DNA of 64,000 nt, from assembly GCA_945890645.1 (NCBI GenBank), contig CAMDCV010000009.1, forward strand, positions 1-64,000. Direction: 5' to 3'. Positions 45,673-54,256 of this stretch are shown piece after piece. Every line of letters starts with the position of its first letter. Positions within the stretch are counted from its first letter, which is position 1. Both the position numbers and the translations under genes were made by a program. The notes under the pieces were generated by a model, which saw only the letters and a program-made list of their open reading frames with translations, had not been told where the DNA came from and searched no databases. This DNA comes from Akkermansia muciniphila. GTDB lineage: Bacteria; Verrucomicrobiota; Verrucomicrobiia; Verrucomicrobiales; Akkermansiaceae.

Positions 45673-47072
45673 CGTTGATAAAGGAAAATCTTTTTCTCGC
45701 TGTAGGTGATGACCGCGTCGAGCTCGCGCATGAAGTCCGCGCCGAACAAACCAACATAATCAAGATCGCGACCGCTGCGGGCGGACATATCGGTGGCCAA
45801 GGTGCGGCGATTCGTCAGTTGCACTTTACCCAACGTGATTTTTTTCATCACCGTCTCTCCCGCAGGTGCGCTGCCGCCGATGCCATAAACCAAATGTTCC
45901 ATTGGTCCTACCTCGCAGCCGCTCTTGTTCGCCTGTTTCAAGTCGAGCAAGGATGTATTCGCACCAGTATCGATCATCCATGTCACCGCGGCGTCATTGA
46001 GCGTGCCATCGACAAAAATGTGGTTGCCGCGACGCTCATAAAGGAAGGCGTTATACTTGCGCAAATTCAGTAACTCCTCAATGGTCAGCGCGCCGCAATA
46101 GCGGAGGAAAATATCGCCCGCTTCCGTCCAAGTATCCGCGTATTTTTGGTCTTCATCAGACAAATTTGCCACTGGCACTTGCTGGGTCTTGCCATCATTC
46201 AATTTCACCGTCAACACAGTCGGAGTTTTGGAAATGATGTTCGCCCGGAAGCTCTTGCCGTCGCGCGTTTTGAAAATGCGGAAATTGAGCGTTTCATCTT
46301 TGTTCTTCACCTCGCCCTCGACGCCGAGGTCAGCAGACTTGGCAGCATCGCCCTCGACTTGCGTGCGATCCGATTTGTCGGGTCGGAAAAAGATGCGGTT
46401 CTCTTTGTAGGAAATCACCGTGTCCAATTGCGCCAGCAAATCCGCACCGAAGAGGCCGGCGGTGTCGTTCGACTTGGCACCATCGGGCTTATCCTTATCC
46501 ATGTCGGTCGCAAGAATCTTGCGATTTTTGAACAATGACTCCCCTAACGAAAGAGTCGGCACGTCCACCCAGCCCGCAGGCACATCACCTGCCACGCCGG
46601 ATACAATTTCTGTCATCGGTCCGACAACAAGATCGCATTTTTCGGCAGTTTTGGTGTGCAAGAGACTGGTGCCAGCTCCGGTATCGACGATGAACTTCGC
46701 GTCTTTGTTGTTGAGTTTGGAAGTGACGATGATCGAGTTTCCTTGCAAGGTCATCGGGAAAGATTCGTAGCCACGCAATTCCAGCAACTGCCGCACGCTC
46801 AAGCCGAGGCATTTTTGCAGGAACAAGGCTTTTTCTTTGCTCCACTCCTTGATGTACTGCTGATCTTCTGCCGATAAATTGGTCAAGGGCACAATCGCGC
46901 GACGTTTGTTTTCGAGCAACAATGTCGCATTGGTGTCATCCTTATCGATGAGCGCCGCCTTGATTTCTTTGCCATTGGAACCTTTGAATACACGCAGCGC
47001 TTGCGTGGCATCCTGTGCCATAGCCGTCGAGGCGCAACACAGCGCCGTGATAAAAATACTGAATAATTTCAT
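45669..47072 (-). CDS. Exported tandem SHD1-retropepsin protein (two aspartic protease units in one chain)
   Basis: 467 residues with signal peptide MKLFSIFITALCCASTAMA. It has two consecutive copies of the same module. Copy 1 has an SHD1-like beta domain (RVFKGSNGKEIKAALID, then IVPLTNLSAEDQQYI) followed by a retropepsin-like domain with FIVDTGAGTSLL (D130) and GLFGADLLAQLD. Copy 2 has RIFKTRDGKSFRANIISKTP and VPVANLSDEDQKYA, then MIDTGANTSLL (D368) and GLFGADFMRELD. Retropepsins normally dimerise with one DTG each; this chain could form its own two-lobed active site. The gene downstream on the same strand's 5' side (47114) also has an SHD1-like domain. Substrate unknown. Confidence 0.85.
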   Translation of the reverse strand: MKLFSIFITALCCASTAMAQDATQALRVFKGSNGKEIKAALIDKDDTNATLLLENKRRAIVPLTNLSAEDQQYIKEWSKEKALFLQKCLGLSVRQLLELRGYESFPMTLQGNSIIVTSKLNNKDAKFIVDTGAGTSLLHTKTAEKCDLVVGPMTEIVSGVAGDVPAGWVDVPTLSLGESLFKNRKILATDMDKDKPDGAKSNDTAGLFGADLLAQLDTVISYKENRIFFRPDKSDRTQVEGDAAKSADLGVEGEVKNKDETLNFRIFKTRDGKSFRANIISKTPTVLTVKLNDGKTQQVPVANLSDEDQKYADTWTEAGDIFLRYCGALTIEELLNLRKYNAFLYERRGNHIFVDGTLNDAAVTWMIDTGANTSLLDLKQANKSGCEVGPMEHLVYGIGGSAPAGETVMKKITLGKVQLTNRRTLATDMSARSGRDLDYVGLFGADFMRELDAVITYSEKKIFLYQR

Positions 47073-47113
47073 GAGATAAAATGTGTCGAGTCGCTACAAA
47101 TTGATTCTGCGCC

Positions 47114-48382
47114 TCATTTAAAATCGTTACTTTTCAGATATGCGATCCAATCGGCTTCCATCGCAGCCACGGTATCAAAGCCATAAATTTTGGCCAACTC
47201 TTCCAGTTCAGGAATCGCGTTGTTTGACTCGACCCGCCGAATCGTGCGCGCAAATGCGCAGACGCGCTGTGGATTACTTTGCAGGTAATTTGCTAAGGAA
47301 TAAACCAGCACCAACTTCGCTGGATTCAAGGTATCAGCTTCAACGGCGAAAATCTCTTCAAGGTTCGGCTTGATCTTCTCGCGCTTCACTTCCGATTTCA
47401 AAATCTTCGGCCAGGCAGTGCCATCGTCGAATCCCGACTTGGAAGAAATTTCATCGCCGGCAGAGCCACCGACATCGAGCAAGTGGGTTTCCGTTTTTCC
47501 GGAGAGCTTGATCTCCTTGTAGTATGCGTGACCTGTAGCGATGGCGAAATAGCCTTTTTTGCCAACGCTACCGACACCACCCATTTGCTGGTTGAGCAAA
47601 TCACCGGCGATCACGTGGGTGGGAAACGGTGTGAAAACTTTTTTGAATTCACGATCGTTGTTCATATTGAACACTGTTGCCATGGCATGAAATTTTCTTT
47701 CTTCGCAAAGCTCATCGGGAAGCTCGATCGAAGTGCCTCCCACCTTGTCCCAAGTGGCAGCTTGTTTCTGGGCACGAAGTTGTCCGTCGGCGTCGGCGGC
47801 TTTTGCGCCTAAGATCTCACCATACCAATTACCCAGCCACTTGTAGGCCTCACGATCTTCGCAAACGAAAATGACGCGGCGTTTGTCACCCCAATCGCGG
47901 CGGAAGTTCATGTGATAAAACGCCATGCCATGCCAGAGGCGTTCGGCAATCTCGGCGACCACCTGCGGACGTACGTCACCCGCATAGGCGATCAGGAAAT
48001 GCTCCGTCTCCATTTGCTCGAACAGGCCTTCGGACTGATCTTTCGCCAACACCAATTTGCCATCCAGTTTTTTATAAGTGCCCGAATCGATTTTGACATC
48101 TTTTTCCGGCTCACTCAATTCACCAGCCGTGAGGATGGATTCGGGCGCTTGCACGTTTTCCACGAGATACTGACGATCCGCCAGCGATAGCTCGGTCACG
48201 GGAAGTTTGATTTCCTTGCGGTCCTTCGTCACTAGAGTCGCGGTTGCGCCCTCGAGCTTACCCAAGGTGGCATCCACAGTCGAACCCTTCAAAGAGGTCC
48301 AGGTGCGAACATCCTCCGCCATTGTCACAGCCGAAAGCGCGATACCAACGGCAACAGTTATACGATAGATTGTGCTTTTCAC
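47114..48382 (-). CDS. Exported SHD1-domain protein, possible degenerate peptidase
   Basis: 422 residues starting at GTG 48382, which gives the signal peptide VKSTIYRITVAVGIALSAVT. Residues ~25-75 (WTSLKGSTVDATLGKLEG and IKLPVTELSLADRQYL) form an SHD1-like domain like those in the adjacent retropepsin protein. The remainder has FLIAYAGDVRPQVVAEIAER and RVIFVCEDREAYKWLGNWYG, the layout seen in DUF1570-type secreted peptidase-like proteins. No HExxH is present, so catalysis is doubtful. It lies 41 bases upstream of the retropepsin gene, same strand, and is very likely co-transcribed with it. Confidence 0.65.
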   Translation of the reverse strand: MKSTIYRITVAVGIALSAVTMAEDVRTWTSLKGSTVDATLGKLEGATATLVTKDRKEIKLPVTELSLADRQYLVENVQAPESILTAGELSEPEKDVKIDSGTYKKLDGKLVLAKDQSEGLFEQMETEHFLIAYAGDVRPQVVAEIAERLWHGMAFYHMNFRRDWGDKRRVIFVCEDREAYKWLGNWYGEILGAKAADADGQLRAQKQAATWDKVGGTSIELPDELCEERKFHAMATVFNMNNDREFKKVFTPFPTHVIAGDLLNQQMGGVGSVGKKGYFAIATGHAYYKEIKLSGKTETHLLDVGGSAGDEISSKSGFDDGTAWPKILKSEVKREKIKPNLEEIFAVEADTLNPAKLVLVYSLANYLQSNPQRVCAFARTIRRVESNNAIPELEELAKIYGFDTVAAMEADWIAYLKSNDFK

Positions 48383-48461
48383 GTAAGCAGTCTCAGGACC
48401 ACGCACCGTGAAAGCAAGAAAAAAACGCTCGCGGCGTGTGGCAAAGCGTGTAGTTTTTCTC

Positions 48462-49055
48462 ATGGAATTTGATCTAACGGGGCCACATGCGGACGACGCC
48501 TATCGAATTTTAAGCTCCCTCGTGACGCCACGACCGATTGCATGGATCACCACTCTGAATGAGGACGGCAGTATCAATGCCGCGCCCTTTTCGCATTTTA
48601 ATGTCGTCGGTGACGATCCGCCGATGGTGATGTTTTGCCCCAGCAATCGCGATGATGGCACCCCCAAGGATACCGCACTGAACTGCCGCCGGAATGGCGA
48701 ATTTGTTGTCAATTTCGTCGATGAATCACTGTGTCCCATGATGGTGCGCAGCTCCGCACCCCTCCCCTACGGCGAAAGCGAAATCACCCGTGAAGGCCTT
48801 GCTACGGTCGCTAGCAACAGCGTCGCCGTGCCCCGCATTGCACTCGCCCCCGCTGCGCTGGAGTGCCAGGTGCACGATATTTTGGAGATGGGAAACAATC
48901 GACTGATCATCGGACTTGTGCAGCGCGTTCACGTGAGCGATGCCCTCATCGATCCGCTGACAAAGCGAATTCACTACCACCCGATTGGTCGCATGGCATC
49001 GCCCGATTGGTACTGCCGCACCACCGACCAATTTAGCATGCCGCGTCCGCGTTGA
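48462..49055 (+). CDS. Flavin reductase-like domain protein (FMN-binding split barrel)
   Basis: 197 residues. RPIAWITTLNEDGSINAAPF, then SHFNVVGDDPPMVMF is the standard flavin-reductase-like opening, with the S-x-F-N-x-V block. GEFVVNFVDESL and LECQVHDILEMGNNRLIIG, VQRVHV follow in order. The protein should bind FMN. The substrate is not deducible. The ATG at 48462 is used rather than an upstream ATG (48408) whose 18 extra residues are all basic. It is divergent from the SHD1 protein with 79 bases between starts. Confidence 0.87.
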   Translation: MEFDLTGPHADDAYRILSSLVTPRPIAWITTLNEDGSINAAPFSHFNVVGDDPPMVMFCPSNRDDGTPKDTALNCRRNGEFVVNFVDESLCPMMVRSSAPLPYGESEITREGLATVASNSVAVPRIALAPAALECQVHDILEMGNNRLIIGLVQRVHVSDALIDPLTKRIHYHPIGRMASPDWYCRTTDQFSMPRPR

Positions 49056-49085
49056 GTGCTGATATTGAAGAGCAAAAGTGGGAAA

Positions 49086-50498
49086 TTATTTCTTCCACCG
49101 ACCGTGCTGCAACACTTCCGCTGGCACAAGCGACTCCCATCGAGGATCACCATGCAGCCACATCTCGCGCACTTCATAGCTGCTGATGCGCATCAATTCG
49201 GCATCGCCTTCCGCGATCTCACGGATTTGCCCGATCTCGATCAGATACTCTAACAATTTTCTCTGCTCCACGGGTACACGAGCCGTGCGCGCAGTCGAAA
49301 TTTCATCGGTGCCCTGCCGCGCCATGGGATAAACATACAGCCGCAAGCCATGGCGAAGCATACGCCCGAACGACTCTAATAATCCGCCTGGAATTTCCTC
49401 ATACCATTTTTCTTGGAACAATTCTTCAAACAAAGGAACGCCCAAAACGATGCCCACCGGCTTGCGCGTGTGGCGCGTCACGAATTCACTGAGACGGAAA
49501 AAGCGGGCGTATTTGGACACAAGCACGTGCTTGCCCATTGCCTGCAAAACATCAGCACGCGCGAGAAAATCTTCTTTGTTCACCGTGCCTTCGTGTGTTA
49601 GCAGGTTGTTCATCGTCAGCTCCATCACTTCGAGACAGTCCTTCGCTTCGTCGCCGAAATCATCACGAAATGACTGCGCTCCCCGTGCGAGCATGTCCAT
49701 GTGCAAGCGCGTAACCGGATCAAAGCTGCCGCGTTTTAACAAAACCGACTTGCCATAAAACACATCCGAAGCCTGCTGAATGGAACCATCCGGACCAAAC
49801 AACGCGGCATCCGCAAGCCCTTGCTCCACCAGCGACAGCGCACACACCCTATCCTCAAATGCCGCAGAAGAAAACGCTGTGCCCTCGACGTGCAGCATGT
49901 CGATCTCCACACGACGACGATCCAGTCCCTCCATCAGTGCGTGCAGCATCTCCGGCAGCGCGTGGCGATGATAGAATGCCGCAGAAAGAAGATTCACCCC
50001 GAGCACTCCGAGAGCCCACGCTTGTTCGGCATTGGTGTCATCGAGCAAACGCACGTGCAGCACAATCTGCTGGATCTCACCGCGCGGCTCATCTTGAAAA
50101 CGCACGCCCATCCAGCCTTGGCAACAACTGCTATCCACATCGCGAAATCCCCTCGCCCGCACCGTATCGGCCAACGCGAAAAAAGTCGTGCGCTCGCCGC
50201 GCTTTTCATCGAGCCGTTGCTGCAAGATGCTGAACTCGTGATCGAGCATGGCCTTCAGCCGCTGCACGGATACATAGCGATCACAGCGACCATAAATTTC
50301 ATCGCTGAAGGTCATGTCATAGGCGGACATCGTCTTCGCCACCGTGCCTGCCGCGCCACCCGCGCGGAAAAACCAATTCGCGATTTCTTGGCCAGCGCCG
50401 ATTTCCGCGATCGTGCCATAGCGCAGCGGATCGAGATTGATGGCCAACGCTTTTTCTAACGTGCCCCTGCTTTTGGCGGCGATCAACTCGTCGTGCAT
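49086..50498 (-). CDS. Conserved protein of unknown function
   Basis: 470 residues, no signal peptide or membrane helix. Striking segments are ALAINLDPLRYGTIAEIGAG, QEIANWFFRAGGAAGTVAKT and SAYDMTFSDEIYG near the front, then MGVRFQDEPRGEIQQIVLHV and LTMNNLLTHEGTVNKEDFLA. I recall similar proteins in Bacteroidota and PVC genomes under weak nucleotidyltransferase-type names, but I see no HxGH or KMSKS-like motif that would justify this. The whole protein looks conserved and cytoplasmic. Downstream on the same strand direction, its 5' neighbour is the SH3-like gene 38 bases away. Confidence 0.6.
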   Translation of the reverse strand: MHDELIAAKSRGTLEKALAINLDPLRYGTIAEIGAGQEIANWFFRAGGAAGTVAKTMSAYDMTFSDEIYGRCDRYVSVQRLKAMLDHEFSILQQRLDEKRGERTTFFALADTVRARGFRDVDSSCCQGWMGVRFQDEPRGEIQQIVLHVRLLDDTNAEQAWALGVLGVNLLSAAFYHRHALPEMLHALMEGLDRRRVEIDMLHVEGTAFSSAAFEDRVCALSLVEQGLADAALFGPDGSIQQASDVFYGKSVLLKRGSFDPVTRLHMDMLARGAQSFRDDFGDEAKDCLEVMELTMNNLLTHEGTVNKEDFLARADVLQAMGKHVLVSKYARFFRLSEFVTRHTRKPVGIVLGVPLFEELFQEKWYEEIPGGLLESFGRMLRHGLRLYVYPMARQGTDEISTARTARVPVEQRKLLEYLIEIGQIREIAEGDAELMRISSYEVREMWLHGDPRWESLVPAEVLQHGRWKK

Positions 50499-50536
50499 GG
50501 CGGCAGGTTGCTAGATTTTCAAAATACGGGCAATAC

Positions 50537-50881
50537 TCAATCGACTGCCTTGAGCAAATAATCCGCCACCCAACCTTGTTCGCCACGATCATTCTGGCAC
50601 CAATGCCAGCGATGGATCTGGCGGGTCGATTGCAAGGCATCACCGCGCTTCAAGGTCAACACCGTGGGATCAAATGCCGTGATCGCACTGAAACGACCTT
50701 CACCCAGCGGTTCGAGAATCTCCTCCGGCACGTAGCCATTTTTCCCATCACGATTCTCCGCCCACACCCAGCCCGGCCAAGTCTGATCACAGAGGCCCGT
50801 GGTCACTTCATCACCCGGTTGCAAAAACAACGGGTCACTGTCCTTGTCCTCATAATCCGCATTCGCCACAAAATTCGTCAT
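50537..50881 (-). CDS. Tandem SH3-like domain protein
   Basis: 114 residues that read as two SH3-like units: YEDKDSDPLFLQPGDEVTTG, then GWVWAENRDGKNGYVPEEIL, and a second with ALQSTRQIHRWHWCQNDRGE, QGWVADYLL. The G-W-V-W and G-Y-V-P patterns are typical of variant SH3 folds. No signal peptide. It is probably co-transcribed with the 49086 gene, which lies 38 bases downstream. Its start codon is only 10 bases from the repeat that borders the accessory island, so its promoter lies inside or beside that repeat. Confidence 0.7.
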   Translation of the reverse strand: MTNFVANADYEDKDSDPLFLQPGDEVTTGLCDQTWPGWVWAENRDGKNGYVPEEILEPLGEGRFSAITAFDPTVLTLKRGDALQSTRQIHRWHWCQNDRGEQGWVADYLLKAVD

Positions 50882-50906
50882 GCAAGGACCATAGAAACGC
50901 CTACTT

Positions 50907-50926
50907 ACAAACGCAAGAATTTCCCG
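50907..50926. repeat. 20-bp direct repeat, left border of island
   Basis: ACAAACGCAAGAATTTCCCG at 50907-50926 is repeated exactly at 54461-54480. Similarity extends outward (ATAGAAACGC at 50891 versus ATAGAAATGC at 54446). It marks the left edge of the 3.5-kb accessory segment. Confidence 0.8.
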
Positions 50927-51000
50927 TTTTTTTGTAGAGTAAATCGTTCAAAAGTCATGAGGCCACACATGAAGGCAACACCGAATCTGCCCCCATTTAT

Positions 51001-51627
51001 TTATTCTCGATAAGGGTAATTGTAATCTGGACTTTTGTTAATTAATTTGTATTCATCAAGTGGAAATTGATTCCATTTGTTGCCGTTGTAATCAACGACT
51101 TGATGATGGCAAAAATGATAATTACTATCGTGAAACATTTGGTGTATATACACATTTTTATCCCAATCAAAGTCTTCACCAGTTGGCTTATACTCTCCAA
51201 AAGATTCAAAAGCAATAAATGTTCTCTTCGAGAATTTTTGATTTATAGTGTGGCAGTGAAGTAACATTCTGCATATATACTCTGATGTGGGCGTGCCATT
51301 GTTAATTTTTTTTATAACATCATTGATTAAATCACTATTAAGTATGTAAATTCCATGCATTCCATAATGATCATTTAATACGTGCGTGAAATAAATACTG
51401 CCAAGAGTATTGAAGATCGTGGCCAGATTAAATTGTTGATGCAGCTCCATTACAGGGCAACAGGGTTGTATGAAATCGTTTATGCCTAGATCATTAGAGT
51501 AGCAATCATAAAGGGAATCACTCTGTTCCTGACTTTCATTTTGAAATAAAAATGAGCTGAGTAGTACTTCTTGAAATTCCGAGTCTATTTTTTTTCCATT
51601 GAAACAAAACCGGCCCACAGAACGCAT
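51001..51627 (-). CDS. AT-rich orphan gene, unrecognised
   Basis: 208 residues, no recognised family. The base composition is clearly lower in GC than all neighbours, with many Asn, Ile, Lys, Tyr and His residues (for example ILNSDLINDVIKKINNG and QMFHDSNYHFCHHQVVDYNG). There is no signal peptide or membrane helix. A His/Cys-rich part (CRMLLHCHTINQ, HFCHHQ) could bind metal. The ATG at 51627 is the only convincing start. The composition points to recent gain from a low-GC source, and it lies inside the repeat-bounded island. Confidence 0.6.
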   Translation of the reverse strand: MRSVGRFCFNGKKIDSEFQEVLLSSFLFQNESQEQSDSLYDCYSNDLGINDFIQPCCPVMELHQQFNLATIFNTLGSIYFTHVLNDHYGMHGIYILNSDLINDVIKKINNGTPTSEYICRMLLHCHTINQKFSKRTFIAFESFGEYKPTGEDFDWDKNVYIHQMFHDSNYHFCHHQVVDYNGNKWNQFPLDEYKLINKSPDYNYPYRE

Positions 51628-51961
51628 CCATGTTTACTATTATTAAGCATAATCTAGTTGTTTTTTCTTAGAAAATGCACTACCGATAAGACCAGAATGG
51701 GCGACAATCCTGCGAAATGAGCATTTTTCATGCTTCGCTATCATTTTCTGCCCTGCTTCGCTCTCTTGATAAAATCTTACCACTTTGCTCATGCCAGCAG
51801 GATGACCCATTTCCTGGCGTATGGCAATCTCCTTTGCCACTGTCTATTTTTTGGTTACAAAGAAAGATCCACTATAGCCAATAGAAACGCCCTCAAAAGA
51901 AAGAATGTTTGACACAATAGCGACAAGCAGGGAGTTGTTGGTCGGAATCACTTTACCCAAT
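51628..51961. other. Intergenic region with repeat copy 1
   Basis: 334 bases between the orphan gene and the beta-helix gene. From ~51692 to ~51897 it is one copy of a ~200-bp repeat shared with 54257-54460. A 65-codon reverse frame (51643-51840) runs through it, but it is not treated as a gene. The promoter for the two exported proteins probably lies near its right end. Confidence 0.5.
51692..51897. repeat. ~200-bp direct repeat, copy 1
   Basis: This block aligns with 54257-54460 over about 200 bases. The best part is 51808-51890, where only about four bases differ from 54372-54454; it includes GATGACCCATTTCCTGGCGT and TTTTTTGGTTACAAAGAAAG. Both copies carry a reverse-strand frame encoding IRQEMGHP, QESEAG and KHEK in the same order, so it may be a decayed coding segment or an insertion-element remnant. 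Confidence 0.8.
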
Positions 51962-52975
51962 ATGAGAATACTCCGTTTCATTCTTCTCGCAGCCATCGGT
52001 CAAATCACGCAAGCAGCTGACATCACGGTCAATAATCAGCCCGGTGCTGTCGCTGATTTTTCTTCTCTCTCCGCAGCCTTGACCGCTGCGGAATCTGGCG
52101 ACCGTTTGTTGATTTCTGGTTCTGCCACCAGTTATGGCGCTGTGACGATTCCTAAATCTGGTTTGACCCTAGTGGGCATCGGCTATCTACGAAGCGCTAA
52201 TAACTTGCCCGCCGATGCGTCTGGCAACAATCATTCCGTAAAATTCAGCCTCTCGCTTGGAGTCGGATCCGCATCGATCAGCGATCTCACAGTGATCGGT
52301 TGCGAAATAGCTACTGTAAATTTGTCCGGCAGTCACAGCCGGGTACTTTTTGATCGTTGCTACATGGACGGATTTATTTACCTGGAACAGGAAAATCTTA
52401 CTCGATTCACGCGGTGTTATCTTGTCAATGGATTGTCAATATCCTCGAGCACGAATTGTTCGGTAGTAGGCTCCATCTTAGGCGGGCTGGCATTAAAAGA
52501 TTCCGCCATTGCTTCGCATTGTGTGATCCGCTCCACGGCTGTCCTCGGTTGGTCTGTTCCCAGTGGTGGAACGGTCCTTGGTATCGATGCGACATCTACC
52601 GCTTCAAATTTGATTGTGGACAGCACGTCTAGTTCTACAAACTATGCTCCATCGGTCTTTGGAAGCGTCACGCATTCTATTGGCTTTGGATCGATCGATC
52701 TACCCTCCGGCGCAGGAAATCAAGAAGGCTTGGTCAAAACCAGTGTCGTAACTGCAACAGGCTCTCTTGACGCGGCTTGGGTTCTAACGCCTACCAGTGC
52801 AGCCAAGGGGGCGGCATCGGACGCGACGGACATTGGTGCCTTTGGTGGTAGCTCACCATACGTGCTATCGGGAGTTCCCGGCGCGCCAAGAATCACCCGC
52901 CTCTTGGTTCCGGCTATGGCTTCCCCCACTACGGGACTATCCATCGAAGTGGATATCAATCAAGACACACCGTAA
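51962..52975 (+). CDS. Exported right-handed beta-helix-like protein
   Basis: 337 residues from ATG 51962, with signal peptide MRILRFILLAAIGQITQA. The mature part begins ITVNNQPGAVADFSSLSAAL with the PADFSSLSAALTAA-like opening of pectate-lyase-like beta-helix proteins. Short repeats with SGSHSRVLFDRCYMDGFIYL and TNCSVVGSILGGLALKDSAI fit helix coils. No catalytic residues are assigned. The frame runs upstream to 51905, but that part lies in repeat sequence. Its stop lies one base before the next ATG, so the two exported genes are coupled. Confidence 0.7.
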   Translation: MRILRFILLAAIGQITQAADITVNNQPGAVADFSSLSAALTAAESGDRLLISGSATSYGAVTIPKSGLTLVGIGYLRSANNLPADASGNNHSVKFSLSLGVGSASISDLTVIGCEIATVNLSGSHSRVLFDRCYMDGFIYLEQENLTRFTRCYLVNGLSISSSTNCSVVGSILGGLALKDSAIASHCVIRSTAVLGWSVPSGGTVLGIDATSTASNLIVDSTSSSTNYAPSVFGSVTHSIGFGSIDLPSGAGNQEGLVKTSVVTATGSLDAAWVLTPTSAAKGAASDATDIGAFGGSSPYVLSGVPGAPRITRLLVPAMASPTTGLSIEVDINQDTP

Positions 52976-52976
52976 G

Positions 52977-54227
52977 ATGATACGCTTGCTTTTATTTTTC
53001 TGCTGCACGGTCGCGCCCTTAATACAAGGTGCGCCAATCGTCTATGCAGAGTATGTCATATCAACTGGCAACCCTGACAACGATCCCGGCCTAGGAAATG
53101 GAACCGAGATTTCGCTCGCAGGAAATGTCAACTCAGCTACGCTCTCGGTTTCCATCCCGCCCTCGGCATTATCCCTGGACGTACCTGGCAGCTATCTTTT
53201 GTCGGTAAGGATCAAGGATTCATCCAATCTCTGGACGACACTGACGAGAACGTTCCAAGTTTCTGCTCCATTGCCCGTATTGCCGGAGCAGGGGGCCTTG
53301 ACTCATGTCGAGGCCTATGTGAGTGCTGCAGAAATTCCGAATGACGTGGAGACTGGTCTGGGCATCTCAGTGCTCTCCCCGCCCACAGCACCCCAACCGA
53401 GTGGTCATTATTCCCGGGTTTTTCTTCCATCAGATCTTGAGGGGCTAGCGCCGGGAATCTACCGATTGGCCATGCGTGCGCGTTCCGCTGACGGGCTTTG
53501 GAGTGCGCCAGTGTCGCGAACTTTCGCGATTCTAGCGAGAACCGAACCGCAATTTTATTATCCTCGTTGGAGGATGAAGAATAGCCAAGGAACGATTTTG
53601 CAATCCGGTGCATTGAGTGAAGCACCTTTGGAAACATTTCCCAGGCACTTTGCTGCTAGAATTCCGCTAACCGGCATGTTGCCAGGAAACCATACACTGG
53701 AGGTGTCTTTAGAGGATTTATTGGGAGCACCTGCGCGAGTGGTGGATAGTGATTTTGAAGTCGTGACTCATCGAACCTTATGGGACGAAATTTATTTCAA
53801 GGATCCTGTCATTCGCTCAAATCCCAGCTTATCGGGGCCTTCAGCGGATCCTAATGGTGATGGAGTCACCAACGCCATGGCTTTCGTTTTAGGTCTCGAT
53901 CCCGAGCAATCGCATGATTGGGTGTTGCGTGCATTGCAAGGTGCCGTGGGGTCTCCGCGCGCGAAGATCAAGCTCCCTCAAGAACTCCCTCCTGGCGCAG
54001 TGGTCAGAATCAAAGGCAACTCAGAGCTTTCATCCTCCCTATCCATCGTCACTGAGATTCTGCCACCTCTGAACATCAGCACAATACCGACATTCAGCTC
54101 GAATCTACAGAATGACGTGCAAGGAAATCCGCTGGCACTTTTTCTTACACCTCCCACAGGAGGAGTTTGGGATACACGTGGATTTTTCGGACTCGAAATA
54201 GAGTACTCGGGTCAATGGCCATGGTAG
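52977..54227 (+). CDS. Exported beta-rich protein with a calcium-binding-type repeat
   Basis: 416 residues starting at ATG 52977, one base after the preceding stop. Signal peptide is MIRLLLFFCCTVAPLIQG. Two or more Ig/fibronectin-like beta units are suggested by the paired segments SLDVPGSYLLSVRIKDSSNL and LAPGIYRLAMRARSADGLWS, each followed by a WTTLTRTF/WSAPVSRTF pattern. Near residue 295 SADPNGDGVTNAMAFVLGLD is the DxNxDG calcium-loop signature common in PVC surface proteins. Overall it looks like a surface or envelope protein acting with the beta-helix protein before it. No enzyme function is claimed. Confidence 0.7.
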   Translation: MIRLLLFFCCTVAPLIQGAPIVYAEYVISTGNPDNDPGLGNGTEISLAGNVNSATLSVSIPPSALSLDVPGSYLLSVRIKDSSNLWTTLTRTFQVSAPLPVLPEQGALTHVEAYVSAAEIPNDVETGLGISVLSPPTAPQPSGHYSRVFLPSDLEGLAPGIYRLAMRARSADGLWSAPVSRTFAILARTEPQFYYPRWRMKNSQGTILQSGALSEAPLETFPRHFAARIPLTGMLPGNHTLEVSLEDLLGAPARVVDSDFEVVTHRTLWDEIYFKDPVIRSNPSLSGPSADPNGDGVTNAMAFVLGLDPEQSHDWVLRALQGAVGSPRAKIKLPQELPPGAVVRIKGNSELSSSLSIVTEILPPLNISTIPTFSSNLQNDVQGNPLALFLTPPTGGVWDTRGFFGLEIEYSGQWPW

Positions 54228-54256
54228 CATAAATGAGTAAATGAAAAATGGAGGTC

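Noticed and set aside
51643-51840. 65-codon reverse frame in repeat copy 1, similar to one at 54255-54470
   Set aside because: The two frames share several peptide motifs, but the changes are not clearly synonymous and the ends differ, so I treat them as part of a repeat, not as genes.
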